NCBI RefSeq assembly: GCF_020873895.1
Contig: NZ_JAHWGT010000007.1
Coordinates: 62,001-126,000, forward strand
DNA: 64,000 nt
Source of the DNA: Streptomyces sp. DH12
Lineage (GTDB): Bacteria; Actinomycetota; Actinomycetes; Streptomycetales; Streptomycetaceae
Direction: 5' to 3'
How positions within the stretch are numbered: the first letter of the stretch is position 1; each line of letters starts with the position of its first letter. Positions 53,739-62,840 of the stretch are shown piece by piece. Below the pieces are notes generated by a model that was not told the DNA's origin, did not search any database, and worked only from the letters and a program-made list of their open reading frames with translations. The translations under genes and the position numbers were made by a program.

Positions 53739-55886
53739 ATGCGACGGAGCAATCTCCCGGCGGAGCTCAACGGGTTCGTGGGCCGCGCGGCCGAACGGGC
53801 GGAACTCGACGGACTGATGGCGGAGTTCCGGCTCGTCACGGTGGTGGGCATGGGCGGGGTCGGCAAGTCACGGCTGGTCCTGGCGGCCGCGCGCGCGGCG
53901 CAGAATCGCTACTGCGACGGGGTGTGGCTGGTGGAGCTGGCGCACCTGCGCGACCCCGGCCTGGTGGAGCACGCCCTGGTGGAGGCGCTGGGACCGGCGG
54001 ACGGGACGAGCAGGCCGCCGCGGGACGTGCTCGCCGACCACCTGGCCGACCGGCGGCTGCTGCTGGTCCTGGACGGTTTCGAGCACCTGGTGGAGGCGTG
54101 CGCGGAGCTGGTGCGGCGGCTGCTGCGGAGTGCGCCGGGGCTGGTGGTGCTGGCGGCCGGCCGACGGCCGCTGCGGCTGGACGGCGAGGCGGTGCTGCCG
54201 CTGGCGCCGATGTCCGACGGGGACGCGGTGCGGCTGTTCACGGAGCGGGCGGTGGCGGCGTACCCCGCGTTCCGGGCGGAGGTCGGCGCTCCGGTGCGGG
54301 AGCTGTGCCGGCGGTTGGACGGGATCCCGCTGGCGCTGGAGCTGGCCGCGGGGCGGTTGCCGGCGCTGACGGTGGAGCAGGTGCTGAGGCGCCTGGACGA
54401 CCGGTTCCGGCTGCTGACCGGGGGCACGCGGGGCGCGCCGGCCCGGCACCGGGCGCTGCGGACGGCGATCGGCTGGAGCCACGAGCTCTGCACGCCGCAG
54501 GAGCGGCTGCTGTGGGCGCGGCTGTCGGTGTTCGCCGGCCCCTTCGACCTGGAGGCGGCGGAGTACGTGTGCGGTGGGCCCGACCTGCCGGCGGACCGGG
54601 TGCTGGACGTGCTGGGCGAGTTGGTGGCCCAGTCGGTGGTGGCGCGGGAGGCGGACCCGGCGGGGCCGCGCTTCCGCCTGCTGGACACGGTCGCGGAGTA
54701 CGGGGCGGAGTGGCTGGAGGCGCTGGGGGACGCGCGGCGGGTGCGGCGGCGGCACCGCGACTGGTACACGGGGCTGGCGACCTGGTGCGAGCTGGACTGG
54801 TACGGGCCCCGGCAGGCGGAGGTCGCGGCGTGCGCGGAGAGCGCGCTGCCGAACCTGCGGGCGGCGCTGGAGGTGTGCCTGGAGACGCCGGGCGAGGCGC
54901 ATCTGGCGCAGCACCTGGCGGGCACGCTCTGGTTCTACTGGGTGGGGTGCGGGCGGCTCGCGGAGGGGCGGCACTGGTTGGACCGGGCGCTGTCGTCGGC
55001 CTCGGACCACGAGGAGGCGCGGCTGAAGGCACTGTGGGTGCTGGGGTACGTGGCGATCCTCCAGGGGGACCAGACGGCGGCGCTGCGGGCGCTGCACGAG
55101 TGCGGCGAGCGGGCGGCGCTGAGCGGCAACGCGCTGGCCGCGGCGTACACGACGCACCGCACGGGGTGCCTGGCGCTGCTGTCGGACGACATGCCGCGCG
55201 CCGAGGAGCTGCTGAGCCGGGCCCTGGGGGCGTACCGGGAGCTCGGCGAGGTGAACAGCCAGGTGCTGATGGGGCAGGTGGAGCTGGCGATCGCCCGGGT
55301 GTTCCAGGGGGACCTCGAGTCGGCGGTGGCCCTGTGCGAGGACGTGCGGGAGGTGTGCGAGGAGCGCGGCGAGCGGTGGACGCGGGCGTACGCGCTGTAC
55401 GTGCTGGCGTACGCGGCCTGGACGCGCGGGGACCACGTGGCGGCGCGGGGGCTGCTCGACGAGTGCGTGGCGATCGACCACGCCTTCCACGACCTGGTGG
55501 GGCTGGTGCTGGCGGTGGAGCTGCTGGCGCTGGTGACGGCGAGCGAGGGCGACCCGGCGGAGGCCGCGGTGCTCCAGGGGGCGGCGGGCGCAATGTGGGA
55601 GAGGGTGGGGCCGCCGCTGTTCGGTTCGGCGTACTTCGGCGCCCCGCGGACCCTGTGCGAGCAGCGGGCCGTCGAGCTGCTGGGCGCGGAGCGCTTCGCG
55701 AGGCACCTGGCGGAGGGCGGACGGCTGTCGCTCGACGAGGCGGTGGCGCGGGCGCTGGCGGGAAGGGGGCGGCGGGGGGCCGGGGATCCGGCGGGCGGGC
55801 GGGCCCGGCGCGGGGGGCTGCGGGTGCCGGGTACGCGGAAGCCCGCCGGCTCCCCCACCCGGAAGGGAGGGGAGGCGGCGGGCTGA
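53739..55886 (+). CDS. STAND-family (NB-ARC/TPR) ATPase without output domain
   Basis: The 715-residue protein has an N-terminal P-loop STAND NTPase: Walker A GMGGVGKS at 37-44, Walker B in LLLVLDGFEHL and the GxP motif GIPLALELAAGRL. A winged-helix region (about 240-330) and a TPR-like helical region (about 360-650) follow. Relatives in Streptomyces often have a C-terminal LuxR or N-terminal SARP DNA-binding domain; neither is present. The C-terminus is a basic low-complexity tail (GRGRRGAGDP and on). It may be a sensor with a separate partner. The ATG at 53739 fits a predicted leaderless promoter. Confidence 0.85.
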   Translation: MRRSNLPAELNGFVGRAAERAELDGLMAEFRLVTVVGMGGVGKSRLVLAAARAAQNRYCDGVWLVELAHLRDPGLVEHALVEALGPADGTSRPPRDVLADHLADRRLLLVLDGFEHLVEACAELVRRLLRSAPGLVVLAAGRRPLRLDGEAVLPLAPMSDGDAVRLFTERAVAAYPAFRAEVGAPVRELCRRLDGIPLALELAAGRLPALTVEQVLRRLDDRFRLLTGGTRGAPARHRALRTAIGWSHELCTPQERLLWARLSVFAGPFDLEAAEYVCGGPDLPADRVLDVLGELVAQSVVAREADPAGPRFRLLDTVAEYGAEWLEALGDARRVRRRHRDWYTGLATWCELDWYGPRQAEVAACAESALPNLRAALEVCLETPGEAHLAQHLAGTLWFYWVGCGRLAEGRHWLDRALSSASDHEEARLKALWVLGYVAILQGDQTAALRALHECGERAALSGNALAAAYTTHRTGCLALLSDDMPRAEELLSRALGAYRELGEVNSQVLMGQVELAIARVFQGDLESAVALCEDVREVCEERGERWTRAYALYVLAYAAWTRGDHVAARGLLDECVAIDHAFHDLVGLVLAVELLALVTASEGDPAEAAVLQGAAGAMWERVGPPLFGSAYFGAPRTLCEQRAVELLGAERFARHLAEGGRLSLDEAVARALAGRGRRGAGDPAGGRARRGGLRVPGTRKPAGSPTRKGGEAAG
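55841..55883. terminator. Bidirectional hairpin at the end of the STAND gene
   Basis: GCCCGCCG (55841-55848) pairs with CGGCGGGC (55876-55883), and the inner CTCCCC (55850-55855) pairs with GGGGAG (55869-55874). It lies inside the last STAND codons, 36 bp from the convergent rpsD stop, and can serve both genes. Confidence 0.7.
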
Positions 55887-55918
55887 GACCGCTGCGGTGG
55901 AGTGGTACCGCGCCCGGG

Positions 55919-56533
55919 TCAGCGGGCGTAGTACTCGACGACCAGCTGCTCGTCGCAGATGACCGGGATCTCCTTGCGGTTCGGCTCGCGGTCGAGGCGG
56001 AAGGCCAGGGCCTTCAGGTTGACCTGCAGGTAGCGCGGGGTCTCGCCGTCGGGGGCGAAGCCACCCTCACGGGCGACCTGGAAGAGCGTCTTGCTGCGCG
56101 AGCGCTCGCGGACCATCACGACGTCGTCGGGGCGGACGCGGAAGGACGGCTTGTCGACCTTGCCGCCGTTGACCTCGATGTGGCCGTGGACGACCATCTG
56201 GCGGGCCTGGTAGATGGTGCGGGCGATGCCCGAGCGCAGGACCAGGGCGTCGAGGCGGCGCTCGAGCTCGACGACCAGCGCCTCGCCCGTCTTGCCCTCG
56301 GCCTTCTTGGCGCGGTCGTAGGCGCGGGCCATCTGGCGCTCGCTGATGTCGTACTGGGCGCGCAGACGCTGCTTCTCGAGCAGACGGACCTTGTAGTCCG
56401 AGTTCTGCTTGCGACCCCGGCCGTGCTCACCCGGCGGGTACGGGCGGGCCTCGAAGTACTTGACGGCCTTCGGCGTCAGGGCGATGCCGAGCGCACGGGA
56501 CTTCTTGACCTTGGGACGCGACTGGTTAGGCAC
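55919..56533 (-). CDS. rpsD: 30S ribosomal protein S4
   Basis: The 204-residue primary 16S rRNA-binding protein has an N-terminal domain and the S4 RNA-binding fold (about 95-160, [20 protein letters not shown]). The N-terminal zinc-binding cysteines of some S4 proteins are absent, so it is the zinc-independent form. It stands alone, not in the alpha ribosomal operon, as in other Streptomyces. The GTG at 56533 has two overlapping purine-rich sites (GGAGG and GGAG). An iron box lies 23 bp upstream. Confidence 0.97.
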   Translation of the reverse strand: MPNQSRPKVKKSRALGIALTPKAVKYFEARPYPPGEHGRGRKQNSDYKVRLLEKQRLRAQYDISERQMARAYDRAKKAEGKTGEALVVELERRLDALVLRSGIARTIYQARQMVVHGHIEVNGGKVDKPSFRVRPDDVVMVRERSRSKTLFQVAREGGFAPDGETPRYLQVNLKALAFRLDREPNRKEIPVICDEQLVVEYYAR

Positions 56534-56556
56534 GTTCTCCAGACCTCCGAAATAGG

Positions 56557-56575
56557 TTAGGTTAGGCTCACCTTA
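56557..56575. promoter_or_regulatory. Iron box (DmdR/IdeR-type operator)
   Basis: TTAGGTTAGGCTCACCTTA matches 17 of 19 bases of the palindromic consensus TTAGGTTAGGCTAACCTAA bound by the DmdR/IdeR iron repressors. It is 14 bp before the DUF2470 ATG and 23 bp before the rpsD GTG. TAGGTT (56553-56558) or TAGGCT (56563-56568) may be the -10 it covers, so repression by Fe(II)-DmdR is expected for the DUF2470 gene. Confidence 0.8.
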
Positions 56576-56589
56576 CTCAAGGAGATCGC

Positions 56590-57432
56590 ATGTCTCGCCC
56601 TGGGAACACCACGCGCATCACAGACAGCAGCACAAAGAACGATGCCTCTCAGAAGGGCACCGATGTGACGGAGGTCCGATCAGCTCATGGTCAGCCGCGT
56701 CCCAGCGGGCTTGAGATCGCCCGGATGCCGTCAGCAGCCGAGCGCACACGAACTCTCGTACAGGGTACATGCTCCGCGGTGCTGCTGATCCCGGGGGCGA
56801 GCGCGCCCCTCCTCGACCAGCTCGCCCCCGACGCCCGGGCCGTCGACCCGGACGGGGCGGTCCTGCTGCTCTACCCCGCCGACTCCCCGGCCGTACGGGC
56901 CGCCACACACGCGCAGGACGACGAGCTGCCGGCCGTGCTGGAGCTCACCGACGTGGCCCCCGTCGCCGTGCCCGACCGGGTCCGCGGCCGCGCGTGGGCC
57001 TCGGGGTGGCTCACCGCCTTGCCCGGCGCCGCCGACGAGCCCGGCCACACGATGCTCCGCCTGGAGGTCGGCGACCTGTACGTGGACGACCTGTGGGGCG
57101 CCGACGCCGTCGACCCGGAGGAGTTCGCCCGGGCGGCCCCCGATCCGCTGCGCGCGTACGAGACCGAGCTGCTCCAGCACCTGGCCGCCGCCCACGACGG
57201 GCAGATGCTCGCCCTCACCTCGCTGCTCGGCGAGCGCGCCGGCGCGGGCCCCTCGGCCGTGCGCGGGGTGGCGCCGCTCGCCCTCGACCGGTTCGGGCTG
57301 CGGGTGCGCTGCCGCAACGCCGACCGCCGCACCTTCGACGCGCGCTTCGACTTCCCCGAACCCGTCCGGGACGTGCACGGCCTGCGGCGCGCCATGCACG
57401 CCCTCTTCGAGGCGGCGGCCCGGGAGGACTGA
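56590..57432 (+). CDS. DUF2470 (HugZ-like) protein, predicted iron-regulated
   Basis: The 280-residue frame ends in a DUF2470-type domain (about 195-280), with HLAAAHDGQMLALTSLLGER, then PLALDRFGLRVRC and DFPEPVRDVHGLRRAM. It is preceded by a split-barrel-like segment (about 55-180). DUF2470 is the C-terminal domain of HugZ-type heme-degrading proteins, so heme use or iron supply is suggested. The ATG at 56590 has AAGGAG and an iron box just upstream. However, residues 1-45 have about 69% G/C at third positions, well below the genes around, so the true start could be the ATG at 56725. Confidence 0.75.
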   Translation: MSRPGNTTRITDSSTKNDASQKGTDVTEVRSAHGQPRPSGLEIARMPSAAERTRTLVQGTCSAVLLIPGASAPLLDQLAPDARAVDPDGAVLLLYPADSPAVRAATHAQDDELPAVLELTDVAPVAVPDRVRGRAWASGWLTALPGAADEPGHTMLRLEVGDLYVDDLWGADAVDPEEFARAAPDPLRAYETELLQHLAAAHDGQMLALTSLLGERAGAGPSAVRGVAPLALDRFGLRVRCRNADRRTFDARFDFPEPVRDVHGLRRAMHALFEAAARED

Positions 57433-57521
57433 GCCGCCCGGAGGCGCCCCGCGGCGCCGGAGCGGGCCGGAGGCGAGGGGTACGAGAGGCACGCGACCGG
57501 CTGTCACGCCCCGGGCCTCCC

Positions 57522-58892
57522 CTATGACTGCGCCGGTCCGGACGGGTCGCCGCGCAGGCGCCCGCGCACCCTCTCCACCACGTCCGCGTACCGCGCCTCG
57601 GCGCCGTACCGCGTGGGGCGGTAGTACTGGCGGCCCTCGACCGTGTCCGGGGCGTACTGCTGGGCGGCGATGCCGCCGGGGACGTCGTGCGGGTAGACGT
57701 ACCCCTTCGCGTGCCCCAGCTTGGCGGCGCCCTTGTAGTGGCCGTCGCGCAGGTGGGACGGGACGGGGCCGGCCAGCCCGGCCCGCACGTCGGCCTGCGC
57801 CGCCTGGATGGCGAGCGTCGCCGCGTTGGACTTCGGCGCGAGGGCGAGCGCGATGGTGGCGTGGCTGAGCGTCAGCGCGGCCTCCGGGAAGCCGATCATC
57901 GCCACCGCCTGGGCCGCCGCGACCGCCGTGGGCAGGGCGGTGGGGTCGGCGAGGCCGATGTCCTCGCTCGCGGAGATCATCAGGCGGCGGGCGATGAACC
58001 GGGGGTCCTCCCCCGCCTCGATCATCCGGGCCAGGTAGTGCAGGGCCGCGTCCACGTCCGAGCCCCGGATCGACTTGATCAGGGCGCTCGCCACGTCGTA
58101 GTGCTGGTCGCCGTCCCGGTCGTAGGCCACCGCGGCGCGGTCGACGGTCTCCTCCACCGTCGCCAGGGTGATCTCCGGCTCGCCCTTGGCGAGGGCGGCT
58201 CCGGCCGCGGCCTCCAGCGCCGTCAGCGCGCGCCGCGCGTCACCCCCCGCGATGCGCAGCAGGTGCGCCTCCGCGTCCTCGGGGAGCGTGACCGCCCCGC
58301 CCAGGCCGCGCTCCTCGGTGAGCGCCCGCGCCAGCAGCCCGCGCAGGTCGTCGTCGGTGAGCGGCTCCAGCGTGAGCAGCAGGGAGCGGGAGAGCAGCGG
58401 GGAGATCACCGAGAAGTACGGGTTCTCCGTGGTCGCCGCGATCAGCGTGACCCAGCGGTTCTCCACGGCCGGCAGCAGCGAGTCCTGCTGCGCCTTGCTG
58501 AACCGGTGGATCTCGTCCAGGAACAGCACGGTCTCCTTGCCGAAGCCGCCCGCCGCGCGGCGGGCGCCGTCGATGACCGCGCGGACCTCCTTGACGCCCG
58601 CGGTGATCGCGGACAGCTCCGTGAACCGCTTGTTGGTCGCCTTGGAGACGACGTAGGCGAGGGTGGTCTTGCCGATGCCCGGCGGCCCCCAAAGGATCAC
58701 GGAGGAGGCGCCGGCGGGGCCGCCCGCGCCGTCCCCGACGAGGCGGCGCAGCGGTGACCCCGGCTTCAGCAGGTGCCGCTGGCCCACCACCTCGTCCAGG
58801 GTGCGCGGGCGCATCCGGACCGCCAGCGGGGTGCTGGACGGGTCCTTCTCCTGGCGGTCCTCGGCTGCGGCGGTAAAGAGGTCGGGCTCCAC
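57522..58892 (-). CDS. rarA: Replication-associated recombination protein A (RarA/MgsA AAA+ ATPase)
   Basis: The 456-residue AAA+ ATPase related to clamp loaders has Walker [15 protein letters not shown], Walker [16 protein letters not shown], sensor 1 TTENPYFSV and the MgsA tetramerisation and C-terminal parts ending in [12 protein letters not shown] and [13 protein letters not shown]. It acts at stalled replication forks. The GTG at 58892 starts with [20 protein letters not shown], close to the family start. It is convergent with the DUF2470 gene. Confidence 0.95.
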   Translation of the reverse strand: MEPDLFTAAAEDRQEKDPSSTPLAVRMRPRTLDEVVGQRHLLKPGSPLRRLVGDGAGGPAGASSVILWGPPGIGKTTLAYVVSKATNKRFTELSAITAGVKEVRAVIDGARRAAGGFGKETVLFLDEIHRFSKAQQDSLLPAVENRWVTLIAATTENPYFSVISPLLSRSLLLTLEPLTDDDLRGLLARALTEERGLGGAVTLPEDAEAHLLRIAGGDARRALTALEAAAGAALAKGEPEITLATVEETVDRAAVAYDRDGDQHYDVASALIKSIRGSDVDAALHYLARMIEAGEDPRFIARRLMISASEDIGLADPTALPTAVAAAQAVAMIGFPEAALTLSHATIALALAPKSNAATLAIQAAQADVRAGLAGPVPSHLRDGHYKGAAKLGHAKGYVYPHDVPGGIAAQQYAPDTVEGRQYYRPTRYGAEARYADVVERVRGRLRGDPSGPAQS

Positions 58893-58937
58893 GCCATGAA
58901 GCCTATGTCAGCCCACTGACAGGGCCCCGGGGGCCCG

Positions 58938-59558
58938 TCACCTGAACCAGAGGTCCCACCAGCGCGTCAGGATGAGCATCCCGATGATGCCGATGTGCAG
59001 CACCGGCAGCACCCAGGTGAACTCGTCGAGGAAGCGCCGCAGCCCGGCGGGCGCGGGCAGGACGCCGTTGCGGAGGTTGTGCGAGGTCACGTACCAGAAC
59101 ATGACGATGGTCGCGACCCAGGCGAGGCAGCACCACAGGCACAGGGCGTTGATGACGTACAGGGACTGCACCATCAGCCAGGTGCAGAAGGCGACGCCGA
59201 GGAAGGTGCCGGTGTTGAGGCCGAGCCAGTACCAGCGGCGGTACCGGGCGCCCGCGAGGAGGCCGGCGCCGATCGCGACGACCATGCCGTACGTGACCAG
59301 GCCGAGCATGGGGTTGGGGAAGCCGAAGACGGACGCCTGGTCGCTCTTCATGATGCTGCCGCAGGCCACGATCGGGTTGAAGCTGCAGCCGGGGACGTAG
59401 GTGGGGTCCTCCAGGAGCTTGAACTTGTCGAGGGTGATCACCCACGCGGCGAGCACCCCGGCCGCACCGGTGACGACCAGCATCCAGGCGAACGCCCGGC
59501 TCGCACCGAGGGAGCGGGAGTCCGGGGACCTCTCGTCAACCGCCGCTTTCGTCGTCAT
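58938..59558 (-). CDS. Vitamin K epoxide reductase family membrane protein
   Basis: The 206-residue protein has four to five transmembrane helices and the VKOR redox motif CLWC (about residue 138-141). The paired loop cysteines are in PGCSFNPIVACGS. Actinobacterial VKOR uses menaquinone to reoxidise a DsbA-like partner, so it supports disulfide bond formation outside the membrane. No thioredoxin-like partner is fused or adjacent here. The ATG at 59558 gives a hydrophilic N-terminal tail of about 22 residues. Confidence 0.93.
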   Translation of the reverse strand: MTTKAAVDERSPDSRSLGASRAFAWMLVVTGAAGVLAAWVITLDKFKLLEDPTYVPGCSFNPIVACGSIMKSDQASVFGFPNPMLGLVTYGMVVAIGAGLLAGARYRRWYWLGLNTGTFLGVAFCTWLMVQSLYVINALCLWCCLAWVATIVMFWYVTSHNLRNGVLPAPAGLRRFLDEFTWVLPVLHIGIIGMLILTRWWDLWFR

Positions 59559-59657
59559 ACCAGCCGTTCCGTCAGTAGGGGATGGGGTGGTGGGCCCTGG
59601 TCGGGACCGTGGTCATTGTGCCGGACGAGGGCCCGTGTCCGCCGTTCGATGGACATA

Positions 59658-59696
59658 AGGAGGGCGGGGCACCCGCCTGCGGTGCCCCGCCCTCCT
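59658..59696 (-). terminator. hisS terminator hairpin
   Basis: Arms at 59658-59673 and 59681-59696 form a 16-bp perfect stem (core GGCGGGGCACC with GGTGCCCCGCC) and a 7-base loop. It lies 48 bp after the hisS stop and before the VKOR gene. Confidence 0.88.
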
Positions 59697-59744
59697 CCTC
59701 CCGTCCCGCGGCCCGGCCGGGCCGCCGCGTCCCGCCCTGCCCGG

Positions 59745-61007
59745 TCAGGCCGTCTTTCCCCGCAGGGTCGCCACGACGGCGTCCAGCGCGACCGGCTCCT
59801 GCTCGCCGCTCCCCATGTCCTTGAGCTGGACCACGCCCTCCGCGAGGTCGCGCTCACCCGCGACGAGCGCGTAGCGGGCTCCCGAGCGGTTCGCCGCCTT
59901 CATGCCCGCCTTCATGCTCTTGCCGCCGTACGCCATGTCCGTGGCGACACCGGCCTTGCGGAGCTCCGTGACCAGCGCGAACAGGCGCCGCTTGGCGTCC
60001 TCGCCCACCGCCACGGCGAAGACGTCCGTCGCCCCGGGGACGTCGAGCGCGACGCCCTCGGCCTCCAGCGCCAGGACCGTGCGGTCGACGCCGAGGGCCC
60101 AGCCGACGGACGGCAGCGCCGGGCCGCCGATCATCTCGGACAGGCCGTCGTAGCGGCCGCCGCCACCCACCGCGGACTGCGCGCCGAGCCCGTCGTGGAC
60201 GAACTCGAAGGTGGTGCGGGTGTAGTAGTCGAGCCCGCGCACCAGCCGCTCGTCGTCCTCGAAGGCGACGCCCGCCGCGGTCAGCAGCTCGCGCACCTCC
60301 TGGTGGTACGCCTTGCACGCCTCGCAGAGGTGGTCGCGCAGCAGCGGCGCCCCGGCCAGCTGCGCCTGGACGTCCGCGCGCTTGTCGTCGAGGACCCGCA
60401 GCGGGTTGATCTCGATGCGGCGGCGGGTGTCCTCGTCGAGGTCCAGGCCGCGCAGGAAGCCCTGGAGCGCCTCGCGGTAGATCGGGCGGCACTCCTTGTC
60501 GCCCAGCGAGTTGAGCAGGATGCGGAAGTCGCGCAGGCCGAGCGAGCGGTACGCCTGGTCGGCCAGGATGATCAGCTCGGCGTCCAGCGCCGGGTCCTCG
60601 GCGCCGATCGCCTCGGCGCCGACCTGCGAGAAGTGGCGGTAGCGGCCCTTCTGCGGACGCTCGTAGCGGTAGTACGAGCCGGAGTACCAGAGCTTGACCG
60701 GGAGGTTGCCGGCCTTGTGGAGGTTGGCCTCCAGGGCGGCGCGCAGGACGGAGGCGGTGCCTTCGGGGCGCAGGGCGAGCCGGTCGCCGCCCTTGGTCTC
60801 GAAGGCGTACATCTCCTTGGTCACGATGTCGGTGGACTCACCGACGCCGCGTGCGAACAGCTCGACGTTCTCGAAGCCGGGCGTCTCGACGTAGCCGTAG
60901 CCGGAGGCGCGCAGCGGCGCGGCGATCGCCTCGCGGACCGCCAGGTAGGTCGCCGAGTCGGGCGGCAGCAGGTCGTAGGTGCCCTTGGGGGCCTGGAAAG
61001 TACTCAC
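59745..61007 (-). CDS. hisS: Histidyl-tRNA synthetase
   Basis: The 420-residue class II synthetase has the HisRS signatures [16 protein letters not shown] with [13 protein letters not shown] (motif 2), and [16 protein letters not shown]-terminal anticodon-binding domain starts at about residue 325. The GTG at 61007 begins [14 protein letters not shown], as expected. It is 12 bp after the hydrolase gene, so the two are probably co-transcribed. Confidence 0.98.
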   Translation of the reverse strand: MSTFQAPKGTYDLLPPDSATYLAVREAIAAPLRASGYGYVETPGFENVELFARGVGESTDIVTKEMYAFETKGGDRLALRPEGTASVLRAALEANLHKAGNLPVKLWYSGSYYRYERPQKGRYRHFSQVGAEAIGAEDPALDAELIILADQAYRSLGLRDFRILLNSLGDKECRPIYREALQGFLRGLDLDEDTRRRIEINPLRVLDDKRADVQAQLAGAPLLRDHLCEACKAYHQEVRELLTAAGVAFEDDERLVRGLDYYTRTTFEFVHDGLGAQSAVGGGGRYDGLSEMIGGPALPSVGWALGVDRTVLALEAEGVALDVPGATDVFAVAVGEDAKRRLFALVTELRKAGVATDMAYGGKSMKAGMKAANRSGARYALVAGERDLAEGVVQLKDMGSGEQEPVALDAVVATLRGKTA

Positions 61008-61019
61008 GGGACTCTCTCG

Positions 61020-61727
61020 TCACATTCCTCGTCGGGGAGCCGAGGGGCTCCCGTGGCCGTCCGCCACCTGCCGCAGGTACGGGTTGGTGGCGCGCTCGCG
61101 GCCGATGGTCGTCTGGGGGCCGTGGCCGGACAGCACCACGGTCGAGTCGTCGAGCGGCAGGCACACGCGTGCCAGCGACGCGAGCATCTCGTCCATGTCA
61201 CCACCGGGCAGGTCGGTGCGTCCGATGGAGCCGGCGAAGAGCAGGTCGCCCGAGAAGAAGACCGGCGGGACGTCCGCGGCCTCGGGCATCCCGAAGGTCA
61301 CCGACCCCTTGGTATGGCCGGGCGCGTGCGCGACGGTGAGCTCCAGTCCGGCCAGCTCCAGGCGGGCGCCGTCGGTGAGCTCGTGGACGTCGTCCGGCTC
61401 CCCCACGGTCAGCTCCCCCATGAGGGGCATGCCGATCGAGCGGCCGAGGGCCTTCTCCGGGTCGCTCATCATGTACCGGTCGGCCGGGTGGATCCACGCG
61501 GGCACGTCGTGGGCACCGCAGACGGGGACGACGGACGCGACGTGGTCGATGTGCCCGTGGGTGAGCACGACCGCCACGGGCTTGAGCCGATGCTTCCTCA
61601 GCGTCTCCTCGACGCCGGCGGCGGCCTGGTGGCCGGGGTCGATGATCACGCACTCCTCGCCCGCGGCGGGGGCGACCAGGTAGCAGTTGGTCCCCCAGGC
61701 CCCGGCCGGGAACCCGGCAATAAGCAC
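61020..61727 (-). CDS. Metallo-beta-lactamase-fold hydrolase (glyoxalase II-like)
   Basis: The 235-residue protein has the metal-binding motif LTHGHIDHVASV, His in HAPGHTKGSV, Asp in FSGDLLFAGSIGRTDL and the final His in LSGHGPQT. This set is that of the YcbL/glyoxalase II-like branch, acting on thioesters such as S-lactoylglutathione or, in actinobacteria, mycothiol conjugates. Its true substrate is unknown. It sits directly before hisS, an association common in actinobacteria. The ATG at 61727 is the family start (MLIAGFPAGAWGTN). Confidence 0.92.
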   Translation of the reverse strand: MLIAGFPAGAWGTNCYLVAPAAGEECVIIDPGHQAAAGVEETLRKHRLKPVAVVLTHGHIDHVASVVPVCGAHDVPAWIHPADRYMMSDPEKALGRSIGMPLMGELTVGEPDDVHELTDGARLELAGLELTVAHAPGHTKGSVTFGMPEAADVPPVFFSGDLLFAGSIGRTDLPGGDMDEMLASLARVCLPLDDSTVVLSGHGPQTTIGRERATNPYLRQVADGHGSPSAPRRGM

Positions 61728-61868
61728 GATCGTCCTCAGATAGTCGTCCGGCGGAAGAATGCAGCAGATCAGAGCCTACCGGCGCTGCTCTTTCCACAGC
61801 CAACCCGTATACCGTACGGGCACACCAGCCCCGGACGGGACAGCGACGACGGAGGAGGAGAGGACCCG

Positions 61869-62663
61869 GTGGTCAGCAACGATCAGCGGCGGCGGCAGCT
61901 CGCGCGGGAGAAGTTCGAGCGGCAGCAGCGGCGCCGCGAGGAGTCGCGCAGGAAGGCGAAGCGGCGCAACACCGTCGTCGCCGCGGTGCTCGCCGTGGTG
62001 CTCGCGGCGGGCGGTGCGGTGTACGCCTCGGTGCAGCTGACCGGCGGCGACCGCGACGAGGTGGACGCCGCTCCCGGCACCGAGGCCGGCCCCACGCCGA
62101 GCGCGCCCTCGCCGTCGACGTCGCCGGAGCCGCCGATGTCGGTGGACACGAAGGCGACGTACACCATGGCGCTCAGGACGACCCACGGCGACGTCACGGT
62201 CACGATGGACGCCGCGAAGACGCCGCGCACGGTGAACTCCTTCCGCCATCTCGCGGAGCGCGGGTACTTCGACGGCACGAAGTGCCACCGGCTGACCACG
62301 CAGGGCATCTACGTGCTGCAGTGCGGCGATCCGACGGGCGAGGGCACCGGCGGGCCGGGCTACCACCTCCCGGACGAGAACCTTGCCTCCCTCGGCAAGC
62401 CCGGCCCGAACGGCAAGGTGCCCTTCAAGGCGGGCACGGTCGCCATGGCCAACACCGGCACGCCCGGCACCGGCGGCAGCCAGTTCTTCCTCGTCTACCG
62501 GGACAGCGAACTGCCCCCCTCGTACACCCCGTTCGGCACGATGGACGCCACCGGGCTGAAGGTGGTCCGGAAGATCGCCGAGGGCGGTGCCGAGGGCCGG
62601 ACCGGGGACGGTGCGCCGAAGAAGCCCGTCACGATCGAAAAGGCCACGGTCGGCAAGAGGTGA
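61869..62663 (+). CDS. Membrane-anchored cyclophilin-type peptidyl-prolyl isomerase
   Basis: The 264-residue protein starts with about 33 very basic residues (QRRRQLAREKFERQQRRREE). One transmembrane helix (about 35-58) and a Pro/Ser linker follow. The cyclophilin domain covers about 98-264 with THGDVTVTMDAAKTPRTVNS, GTKCHRLTTQG, and MANTGTPGTGGSQFFLVY. It isomerises prolyl bonds, probably outside the membrane. Some active-site residues differ from the classic FHR/VIP pattern (CHRLTTQGIYVLQCGDP), as in related actinobacterial forms. The GTG at 61869 follows GGAGGAGG. It is divergent from the hydrolase. Confidence 0.9.
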   Translation: MVSNDQRRRQLAREKFERQQRRREESRRKAKRRNTVVAAVLAVVLAAGGAVYASVQLTGGDRDEVDAAPGTEAGPTPSAPSPSTSPEPPMSVDTKATYTMALRTTHGDVTVTMDAAKTPRTVNSFRHLAERGYFDGTKCHRLTTQGIYVLQCGDPTGEGTGGPGYHLPDENLASLGKPGPNGKVPFKAGTVAMANTGTPGTGGSQFFLVYRDSELPPSYTPFGTMDATGLKVVRKIAEGGAEGRTGDGAPKKPVTIEKATVGKR

Positions 62664-62840
62664 ACCGCTCGATTTCGGTCGTGCTGGGAGCGGACAGCCG
62701 GGCGGCCGGTCGCCTAGATTGGCGTTGTGCAGCGCGGACTGGATGCGCGCTGTGAGGGGCGGGCGAGGCCCGTCCGGGAAACTGTGGACGATGCCCGGGG
62801 GGAAGACTCCCCGTCAGCGGCATCATGTGGAGGAGGCGCT

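Noticed and set aside
53732-56560. 942-codon plus-strand frame overlapping the STAND gene and rpsD
   Set aside because: It is the +1 shadow of the STAND gene (Gly/Ala/Arg-rich) and runs antisense through rpsD.
58995-61868. Plus-strand open frame extending far upstream of the cyclophilin gene
   Set aside because: It crosses VKOR and hisS on the opposite strand and has no family match. Only the part from GTG 61869, with its ribosome binding site, is real.
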